From the NCBI GenBank assembly GCA_905214725.1, contig CAJMNH010000001.1, positions 186,001 through 250,000 on the forward strand: DNA of 64,000 bases, written 5' to 3'. Each line of letters starts with the position of its first letter. Position 1 is the stretch's first letter. A model generated the notes under the pieces. It saw only the letters and a program-made list of their open reading frames with translations, was not told the DNA's origin and made no database searches. This DNA comes from an uncultured bacterium (GTDB taxonomy: Bacteria > Bacteroidota > Bacteroidia > Bacteroidales > Rikenellaceae). Below are positions 52,799 through 59,436 of this stretch, one piece after another. A program made the position numbers and the translations under genes.

Positions 52799-53338
52799 AT
52801 GAAAAAGCGAGTTCTGATACTATCGTCCAGTCCGCGCCGGCGCGGTAATTCCGACCGGCTGTGTGACGAGTTTCTGCGCGGGGCGCAGGAAGAGGGACAC
52901 GAAGTCGAGAAAATCTTCTTGAAGGAGAAACGGGTAAACTGCTGTACCGGCTGCGGCGTTTGCTACAACGGCGCCAAGTCCTGTCCGCAACGGGACGATG
53001 CGGCGGAAATCGTCGAGCGAATGATCGAAGCCGATGTAATCGTCATGGCCACACCGGTGTATTTCTATACGATGAGCGCTCAGATGAAGACGCTCATCGA
53101 CCGATGCTGTGCGCGTTACGCCGAGATGGCCGGCAAGGAGTTCTACTTTCTCGTGACGGCGGCAGACGACAGCATTCCGGCCATGGAGCGGACGATCGAC
53201 GGTTTTCGCGGCTTTCTGGATTGTCTCGACGATCCCCGCGAGTGCGGTGTGGTCTACGGCGTCGGCGTATGGAAAGCCGGCGAGATCGAGGGGAAGCCTG
53301 CTTTGAGACAGGCCTACGAAATGGGGCGGAATTGCTGA
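52799..53338 (+). CDS. Iron-sulfur flavoprotein / NADPH-dependent FMN reductase-like
   Basis: A 179-residue flavodoxin-fold protein. The FMN loop is SSSPRRRGNSDR, and a compact cysteine motif follows: Cys49-x2-Cys52-x2-Cys55-x6-Cys62. This matches the CX2CX2CX4-7C pattern that binds a [4Fe-4S] cluster in Isf proteins. TPVYFYTMSAQMKTLIDR is typical of the family. It ends the operon, with a terminator at 53410-53448. It may supply electrons to the two upstream enzymes. Confidence 0.88.
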   Translation: MKKRVLILSSSPRRRGNSDRLCDEFLRGAQEEGHEVEKIFLKEKRVNCCTGCGVCYNGAKSCPQRDDAAEIVERMIEADVIVMATPVYFYTMSAQMKTLIDRCCARYAEMAGKEFYFLVTAADDSIPAMERTIDGFRGFLDCLDDPRECGVVYGVGVWKAGEIEGKPALRQAYEMGRNC

Positions 53339-53409
53339 ATCGGGGCTGCTGCCCGCATGCGTTCGCCCGGAAGATCAAACGGATGATATCGTTCGAAATA
53401 GCGTGTGAT

Positions 53410-53448
53410 GGCGGCGAGACGGTTGGGGCCTGTCTCGCCGCCTTTGTT
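53410..53448 (+). terminator. Terminator after the flavoprotein gene
   Basis: GGCGGCGAGAC and GTCTCGCCGCC form a perfect 11-bp stem with an 11-nt loop, followed by TTTGTTT. Confidence 0.82.
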
Positions 53449-53687
53449 TGTATTGTTTACGGAATCGATAACGGATCGATCCGTTAATTAAAAATGCCGG
53501 AACGTACGCATTTTTCCCGAACCGATGGCGAATCGGTTGAGAGGTGCGTTACGCCCGGCTTTCCCGAACGAGGTGTTCTTGAACGGCTGTTCGACGGTAT
53601 GGGCGAGACGTGCCCCTATCTGAACAATAATGAAACAAACACACACAAAAAAAGATGCCGTAACACATCGTCGGGAAATGGGTTATA

Positions 53688-53696
53688 CCCCCCCCC
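53688..53696. repeat. C9 homopolymer, intergenic
   Basis: Nine consecutive C on the plus strand within the gene-poor region. Confidence 0.9.
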
Positions 53697-53899
53697 ATGC
53701 GGGCCGCGTCTCGGCCGTGAAGGGGTAGAGGAGTACGATTCACCGATCGACGGCAGGCACATGACATCTGACCGAAAAAGGGCATTTCGACCATTGAAAG
53801 GAATTCGCATACCGCAAACAGAATCGATAGACAACATAATTTCATTCATTCTAAATTATGCCATCCGCAGAAAGACAAAAAGACGAACGGGGCATTGTG

Positions 53900-53980
53900 C
53901 TATATGCAATCGTAGGTCCTGAGAAACCTGTCAGCAATATAACACAAGAGGCCCACGCCCGTTAGGGTCGTAGTCACCAT
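53900..53980 (-). CDS. Candidate 26-residue membrane microprotein
   Basis: A small frame starting at the ATG at 53980. It begins MVTTTLTG and has a hydrophobic core (GVGLLCYIA), ending YDCI. It lies about 130 nt downstream of a strong minus-strand promoter. The same frame stays open upstream, without an ATG, to a TAA at the -7 box; its only earlier in-frame start candidate is a GTG five codons up. I do not recognise it, and it may be chance within a non-coding RNA. Confidence 0.3.
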   Translation of the reverse strand: MVTTTLTGVGLLCYIADRFLRTYDCI

Positions 53981-54113
53981 AAAGAAGAATACCACTCTTC
54001 GGGGACGTGAGTCACGATCCGCGAAACGGAATTCTTGTGATTTGCCGCTGGCTGTAAATTTTCTCAGGTTTACGATTGCAGCAAATGCACCCGCTTTTCG
54101 GCGGATTGCACGA

Positions 54114-54144
54114 CAAAGTTATGCATTTAATTCGAATCAGCCAA
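54114..54144 (-). promoter_or_regulatory. Minus-strand promoter in the gene-poor region
   Basis: TTG (54144-54142), a 20-nt spacer and TAACTTTG (54121-54114) match the Bacteroidetes consensus exactly. It points away from the LruC gene into the region without annotated genes, so it should drive the microprotein or a non-coding RNA. Confidence 0.65.
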
Positions 54145-54397
54145 CGAATCTGTCGTTCTTTTTGTTTGGAATTCAAACTTTAATGTCTCGATTCGGACTT
54201 TTTGCGGTCGGGCCGATTGAACGGAACATCATGCCGTAGGCTCGCTTGTCCACCGGTTGATTTTTCGTACGACAACACGCCGGCCACACTGGCCCCTCCC
54301 TTGCTACCGTCTCCTTTCGAGAAATACGGGAGCAATTACTGCGCCGGATTCACAACGGGGTAAATCGAAAACAGATGAAGAGATCCATCGGGAATTG

Positions 54398-54435
54398 AAA
54401 AGCGGAAAATCCGATTGTCCGAATCTTCCGCTTTT
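54398..54435 (-). terminator. Terminator of the LruC gene
   Basis: AAAAGCGGAA pairs with TTCCGCTTTT across an 18-nt loop, 42 nt after the LruC stop; the stem ends in CTTTTC on the minus strand. Confidence 0.65.
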
Positions 54436-54477
54436 ATGGGCAGGGGAAAACTTACCCCGCGATAGTTGCTCCCTATT

Positions 54478-56526
54478 TTATTTTGCGACTCTCAGATACC
54501 AAGTCTTGTTTTGTTCGCCCTTGCTTGTAACCCAACCGGTGAAATCGGGATAAAAATCGTCGATTTTCACCCGTTCGTCAGGGATCCGATACCCGATAAC
54601 GGGCAGGTCGATGGCAAACGGATGCAGGTCGGAGGTCACGTAATAATACGGCCCGATGGGATTTCCATTCTTGTCTACCGGACTTTTATCGTCGTTGCGG
54701 CCGAACGGATAGGGATCGGCCAATGCGGTAGGCGCATAATTGGTCAGGTGAATTTCCTTGCGGAGAACGCCCGGAACAAATCCCTTGTCGCTTACGCAGA
54801 TAAAGGGATTGTAGAGCGTTTTGCGCGATACGTCGTTCATCGACAATGTATTCTCCATCAATTCGATAGTCACGGTAATAGGGCCTCGCACAACGGCTTG
54901 TTTGATGTCGTCGAAGAGCATGACGACCGCTTTGGGCTGCTGCAATTCGAGCCCGCCGACCGTGTTTGCCGTCGAGGAGCCGTTTTCGATCTGCAGATTC
55001 TTGATTGCCGTGGCAGGCAAGTCGAGCTGATACCCGAAGGCGCTCTTGACCTGACCGCCGGCATGTACGGGCGTAAAGACATCCGTGATCGCGACGATTC
55101 GGTTCTCCTTATCGGTGGTAAACGTCGTGTTGTACGTGACTACCACGTCGTTCATGTCGTAATCGCCCTGACTGGGCCACAGATCTTCGAATGCCAATGT
55201 GCCGAAGATCGGGTCGCCCACAATATCGGGGTATTTCTCGTCGTCGGGACCGATATCCGGTCGCTCGGGGTCGGCGATAGCATCTGCCTGTCCCGCATCG
55301 ACGTAAACGAGTACGTCTTTATAATCGCCCCGACCGACGCCGTCGCCGCTGTCTTCGAAGCCGAGAATGGTTTTGCCGCTCTCATCGTTCATGCAGACCA
55401 TGTAACATCCCTCGTCGGCATTGAACTCATTGTTCGAATAGCGGATGCCGTGTTTCGATCCGGTGATATCGAGCGTGCCTATTCCCGCGTCGTCCATCTC
55501 GAATCCATCGGGCAGGATGAACCAACCGACAGTCGTTCCCTTGGGGAAAGTCTGAGACTTTTTGCCGTTCTGGTCGAAATAAACCAGTTTGATCTGCTCG
55601 CCGGGATTGAGGGGCGGATTGTAGTTGCCGATAAACCCTGAATCGGAATCCCAACAGAACATGGAACAATTCGGGAAGGAGATATATTTGGCGATCCGGT
55701 CGAACTCCTCCTGCGTTTTGGGAGGATTTTTCGTGTCGTAATAGTAATAACCGATCGCATTGCGCCATGCCGCCTGCTCGCTTACGAAGGTCAAAGTCAG
55801 GTCGGTATCCTTTATGATATCGAAATTGACGAACTTCGTAGGCTTGGCGTACTGGATGTTGTCGGACCCCGGCAGCAATACGTTCTGAATCCGGTTCAGC
55901 AGGCCGGAGGGAAGATCGACGCAGACGGGGTAGAGATACCCGCCATATACTTCTCCGACGACGTAGCTGGGCGATCCGTTGGAATCCCAAGTTCCGAGCA
56001 TCTGGATATTGTACGGGTTTGCGGTAGAGTAGGCCCGTGTTCCGGCGGATTTGGCGACGACACTGCCGCCCTTGTCGGCCGTCAGTTTTGAACGGTACTC
56101 CTTGAAATTAAACGAAACGCCGTTAGCGGTTACTTCGGTGCTTACACAGGTGGGCAGCCCGTAATTTTCGCTGTACAGATATATCGTCTCGGTACCTATG
56201 GGCAAATCGACCACTCCCGAGTAACTGCAATTCTGGTCGGTGTAAGCCTTAAGCAGGGCGTTGACGCCCTGCTTCCTGACGGGGACTCCCTCCTTGTCGA
56301 TCACGGGATTCTCCGCATAGACCTCGAACAGGGCCTTGTTGCCCTTCATCGAGTAATCTACATTCAACCTTGCGTTGACCGTAGTGGCGTAGTCGAATTT
56401 GTCGCTGCCGTCATTTCCTCCCCCGATATCGGGCGTATTGTTTGGATCCTTAACGCATCCCGTCAATAATGCCGTGAATGCCGCGACGCCGGACAGCAGC
56501 AGGCACAGATTCCGTATGTTTTTCAT
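54478..56526 (-). CDS. LruC-domain surface lipoprotein
   Basis: A 682-residue protein. The start at 56526 gives a lipoprotein signal with the acylated Cys at 24 (LLTGCVKD). The C-terminal half has the LruC-type region with FEDLWPSQGDYDMNDVVV, and two DUF4114-like stretches rich in Asp/Gly (GFEDSGDGVGRGDYKDVLVY). Acidic turns suggest calcium binding. Such proteins are predicted surface lipoproteins, often linked with fimbria-like or adhesive functions. A 130-nt leader separates it from a TACATTTG box at 56657-56664. The divergent AraC gene probably regulates it. Confidence 0.88.
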   Translation of the reverse strand: MKNIRNLCLLLSGVAAFTALLTGCVKDPNNTPDIGGGNDGSDKFDYATTVNARLNVDYSMKGNKALFEVYAENPVIDKEGVPVRKQGVNALLKAYTDQNCSYSGVVDLPIGTETIYLYSENYGLPTCVSTEVTANGVSFNFKEYRSKLTADKGGSVVAKSAGTRAYSTANPYNIQMLGTWDSNGSPSYVVGEVYGGYLYPVCVDLPSGLLNRIQNVLLPGSDNIQYAKPTKFVNFDIIKDTDLTLTFVSEQAAWRNAIGYYYYDTKNPPKTQEEFDRIAKYISFPNCSMFCWDSDSGFIGNYNPPLNPGEQIKLVYFDQNGKKSQTFPKGTTVGWFILPDGFEMDDAGIGTLDITGSKHGIRYSNNEFNADEGCYMVCMNDESGKTILGFEDSGDGVGRGDYKDVLVYVDAGQADAIADPERPDIGPDDEKYPDIVGDPIFGTLAFEDLWPSQGDYDMNDVVVTYNTTFTTDKENRIVAITDVFTPVHAGGQVKSAFGYQLDLPATAIKNLQIENGSSTANTVGGLELQQPKAVVMLFDDIKQAVVRGPITVTIELMENTLSMNDVSRKTLYNPFICVSDKGFVPGVLRKEIHLTNYAPTALADPYPFGRNDDKSPVDKNGNPIGPYYYVTSDLHPFAIDLPVIGYRIPDERVKIDDFYPDFTGWVTSKGEQNKTWYLRVAK

Positions 56527-56656
56527 CGGTAAATGTTGTAAATTTAATTTGGTATGATAATTTTTCTCATATCTATCGGTCCTACATTTCCAACCCATGG
56601 AAATTCGAAAAATCATCGTGTCGTGTGTTATTAATATATTAATGTATATTGTTGCG

Positions 56657-56664
56657 CAAATGTA
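56657..56664 (-). promoter_or_regulatory. -7 box of the LruC gene
   Basis: TACATTTG on the minus strand lies 130 nt upstream of the LruC ATG. The surrounding 56527-56787 gap is AT-rich and separates the divergent LruC and AraC genes. Confidence 0.5.
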
Positions 56665-56771
56665 AAATATAATCCAATTGCATTTCTAATATAGGATTGT
56701 ATTGTATGCGATTGATGAAAAATCACCGGATTTAATCCGATCGATCTGCGGAATTTGTGGGAAGAAATAGC

Positions 56772-56779
56772 TACTTTTG
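56772..56779 (+). promoter_or_regulatory. -7 box of the second AraC gene
   Basis: TACTTTTG ends 8 nt before the ATG at 56788, giving an almost leaderless message. Confidence 0.5.
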
Positions 56780-56787
56780 CACAATAA

Positions 56788-57648
56788 ATGGAAACGGAGA
56801 AAAAACCGGTCGCCCCGATCGCTAATAACGAATTCGGTATCTTTACGGATATCGCCGATCTGCCGTTGTCCGAATATTCCTCTTATCTCAACGTGGGAAT
56901 CGGAGGCGTCTGTGTTTCGGGAACCGCGTCGATACAGGTTTTCAGTACGAAATGCCGGATCGTCCCCGATATGGTCGTCACGTTGCTCCCTTGGCAGTTC
57001 GTTTCGATCAAGGAGGTCAGCGACGATTTTCGGATGACGTTTTTCAAGGTCTCGCAGGAGATGTTCACCGACAGTCTGAGTTCGCTGTGGAGGCTCACGC
57101 CGGAGTTCTTCTTTTACATGAGCAAGCATTTCGCACCGGAACCGCTCGAAGGCAATATCCGGCGTTTCGTAAATTACTGCGACCTTTTGGTTTACCGGAT
57201 GGAACATGTCCCCCAGAACTGCCGCAGAGAGTCGATCATGCAGCTTTTGAGGGTCTATTATTGGGACGTTTATGCCGTTTACGTCAACGATCCGCTCGCG
57301 GAGAAAAACCTCAATTATACGCGCAAGGAGGAGCTTGCTTTCCGGTTCATGCGACTGATCATCGAGGGACACTCCCCGAATATGAACGTAGCGTATTATG
57401 CCGAAAAGCTCGGGGTCTCTCCGAAATATCTTACGAATCTGATGCGGAGCATCAGCGACCATTCCGCTCGTGACTGGATCGTCTATTATACGATTATCGA
57501 GATCAAGGCGTTGCTGCGGGAGTCGTCGATGGACTTGAAGACGATCGTTTCACGTGTTAATTTCCCCGATCAGTCGTCATTGAGCCGTTTCTTTCGCCAC
57601 TATACGGGAATGTCTCCGTCGCAATACCGAAAGAGCATTCATTTTTAG
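56788..57648 (+). CDS. AraC-family regulator, divergent from the LruC gene
   Basis: A 286-residue AraC regulator with an N-terminal cupin-like domain (residues 1-170) and the C-terminal double helix-turn-helix (VAYYAEKLGVSPKYLTNLMR and LKTIVSRVNFPDQSSLSRFF, ending YTGMSPSQYR). Its layout is the same as the AraC protein at 49432, so the two are paralogues. The shared 261-nt upstream gap suggests control of the LruC lipoprotein. A hairpin follows at 57689-57711. Confidence 0.9.
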   Translation: METEKKPVAPIANNEFGIFTDIADLPLSEYSSYLNVGIGGVCVSGTASIQVFSTKCRIVPDMVVTLLPWQFVSIKEVSDDFRMTFFKVSQEMFTDSLSSLWRLTPEFFFYMSKHFAPEPLEGNIRRFVNYCDLLVYRMEHVPQNCRRESIMQLLRVYYWDVYAVYVNDPLAEKNLNYTRKEELAFRFMRLIIEGHSPNMNVAYYAEKLGVSPKYLTNLMRSISDHSARDWIVYYTIIEIKALLRESSMDLKTIVSRVNFPDQSSLSRFFRHYTGMSPSQYRKSIHF

Positions 57649-57688
57649 TTCTGTGTTTCGCGTTCGGGAAGTTTTCTTCTTCGAACGG

Positions 57689-57711
57689 CCCCGATCTTTG
57701 GACGATCGGGG
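57689..57711 (+). terminator. Hairpin after the AraC gene
   Basis: CCCCGATC and GATCGGGG form an 8-bp stem with a 7-nt loop; the downstream ATTTG is only a weak T-tract. Confidence 0.5.
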
Positions 57712-57755
57712 ATTTGTCAAACGGCAAATTTATCATTAATAACGTGCAATAATTC

Positions 57756-57794
57756 CCCGAATTATTCGGGAATAGGTTTTGTCGTCTACATTTG
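57756..57794 (+). promoter_or_regulatory. Kinase promoter with dyad CCCGAA-N3-TTCGGG
   Basis: TACATTTG at 57787-57794 is a candidate -7 box, 66 nt before the kinase ATG. The inverted repeat CCCGAA (57756-57761) / TTCGGG (57765-57770) sits at the upstream promoter position and may bind a regulator. Confidence 0.45.
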
Positions 57795-57860
57795 TAGTAG
57801 TACAAATCCGCAGGATTTTGTAGGAAAAAGTCAAAATGAATAGACAGAGATACTTAAATC

Positions 57861-59432
57861 ATGAGCGCTCTTTTTAAACACCCTGACGCGAGCGAAACGG
57901 ATGAAAAGGCCTTCCTGACCCCCCCCCTCTCGGAGCCTTGCCGCTGCCCGGGCGCCGGTTATTTCTCCGATCGCATGTTGGAGGTCATTCAGACCGATGT
58001 GATCTTTTTCGATGCGGACGGGATCATCTATCGCATCAACTCTCTGGCGCGAACAGACCTTCGTACAACCGAAGAACTTGTCGGCCGTAAAATTGACGAT
58101 TTGCTCTCCGTCGTTTATGACAACCGGAACATTCTGCCGGAGCTGATAGCCCGATTGGATGAGCCGGAGACCGATGAAGTCAAACTGCCGGCAGGCGCTT
58201 TCATGCGGTGCAACGACCGGAAGGTGCAGTTTTTCGTCCGCGGCAGCATTTCGCAGTTGGAATGCGGACGTTATCTGTTTTCGTTCCGTAATATCATGGA
58301 CGAAATCACACGCGAGCAGATTCTCAGCATGGCGCTGGCGCGGACGCGGATTTTCCCGTGGTTTTACGATATGGAACGCGATAAAATGCTCATCGACAGT
58401 CATTGGTTCTCCTATCTGAATATCCCGACAGATGACTGCACGATGACGAACGAGGCGTTTTTCTCCCGCGTGCATCCAGATGAACGGGAAATGCTTGCCG
58501 AAGCGCTTCAGTTGCAGTTGTCAGATTACGAAATACAAGATTCGTTCGAATACCGGCTTCAGCGCGGAGACGGTGAATGGGAGTGGTTTTCGGCGCAATC
58601 GATGTACCTCAGTCAGGCAGATGACGGTTCGCCCTATCGCGTGGTGGGCGTATGTCAGAGCATTCAGGATCACAAGACCGTCGAGGATAATCTGCGCGCA
58701 GCGCGCGACAAGGCGCAGGAGAGCGATCGGTTGAAATCGGCTTTTCTGGCCAACATGAGCCATGAGATCCGCACGCCGCTCAACGCCATCGTCGGCTTTT
58801 CGAATCTTTTGGCCAATGGCGAGGTCGCGATCGACAGCGAGGAGGGACGGGAATATGTGACGCTGATCAATAAGAACAGCGACTACCTGCTCACGCTGGT
58901 CTCGGATATTCTCGATCTTTCGCGCATCGAAACGGGTACGATGGAGTACAGTTTTGCCGAACAGTCGCTCGGGCGGCTGCTCTTCGACATTTATGAGAAT
59001 AACAAGCATACGATGCCCGAGGGCGTGGCGTTCAATCTGCTGTTGCCGCCGGAAGATATCCAGATCGAAACCGATGCCCTGCGCCTGCGACAGGTAGTAA
59101 ACCATTTGATCTGCAATGCAGTGAAATTCACGGATGGAGGGCATATCGATATCGGGTATTCGTATCCCGCAGAGGGCTGTACGGACGTAAGTCTGTTTGT
59201 CGCCGATACCGGCAGGGGCATTACGGCGGAGCAGGCGGGCAAGATCTTCGACCGGTTCTACAAGGGAGATTCTTTCATGCAGGGAGCCGGCTTGGGACTA
59301 TCCGTCTGCAAGACGATCATCGAGAGTCTCGGCGGTTCGATAGCGGTCTCTTCCCGTCCGCAAAAGGGTTCACGCTTTACCGTGCAGATCCCCCTCCGGC
59401 AGCAAGACCGGGTTTCACCATTAACGCATTAA
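57861..59432 (+). CDS. Soluble PAS-domain histidine kinase
   Basis: A 523-residue kinase without membrane segments. Two PAS-like regions (about 40-155 and 165-275) precede the HisKA domain with His301 in MSHEIRTP, and a HATPase domain (NAVKFTDG, DTGRGI, GLGLSV). No receiver or output domain is attached. A C9 tract at 57919-57927 covers codons 20-23. It is followed 4 nt later by a hybrid kinase gene, so the two probably act together. Confidence 0.92.
   Translation: MSALFKHPDASETDEKAFLTPPLSEPCRCPGAGYFSDRMLEVIQTDVIFFDADGIIYRINSLARTDLRTTEELVGRKIDDLLSVVYDNRNILPELIARLDEPETDEVKLPAGAFMRCNDRKVQFFVRGSISQLECGRYLFSFRNIMDEITREQILSMALARTRIFPWFYDMERDKMLIDSHWFSYLNIPTDDCTMTNEAFFSRVHPDEREMLAEALQLQLSDYEIQDSFEYRLQRGDGEWEWFSAQSMYLSQADDGSPYRVVGVCQSIQDHKTVEDNLRAARDKAQESDRLKSAFLANMSHEIRTPLNAIVGFSNLLANGEVAIDSEEGREYVTLINKNSDYLLTLVSDILDLSRIETGTMEYSFAEQSLGRLLFDIYENNKHTMPEGVAFNLLLPPEDIQIETDALRLRQVVNHLICNAVKFTDGGHIDIGYSYPAEGCTDVSLFVADTGRGITAEQAGKIFDRFYKGDSFMQGAGLGLSVCKTIIESLGGSIAVSSRPQKGSRFTVQIPLRQQDRVSPLTH
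57919..57927 (+). repeat. C9 homopolymer in the 5' end of the kinase gene
   Basis: Nine C span the codons for Thr20-Pro21-Pro22-Leu23. A one-base change would frameshift the protein near its start. Confidence 0.9.
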
Positions 59433-59436
59433 TGCC

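Larger units (their letters stand above)
53449..54397. other. Gene-poor region of about 0.95 kb
   Basis: No recognised gene lies here on either strand. The region has lower GC than its surroundings, a C9 run (53688-53696), a perfect minus-strand promoter (54114-54144) and a short candidate frame (53900-53980). Frames crossing 53549-53849 on the minus strand give no family I know. It may be a degenerate or RNA-coding segment. Confidence 0.6.

Noticed and set aside
53549..53849. Two overlapping minus-strand frames of 77 and 98 codons across the C9 run
   Set aside because: No family resemblance, no promoter or sensible start, and codon use unlike the neighbours.
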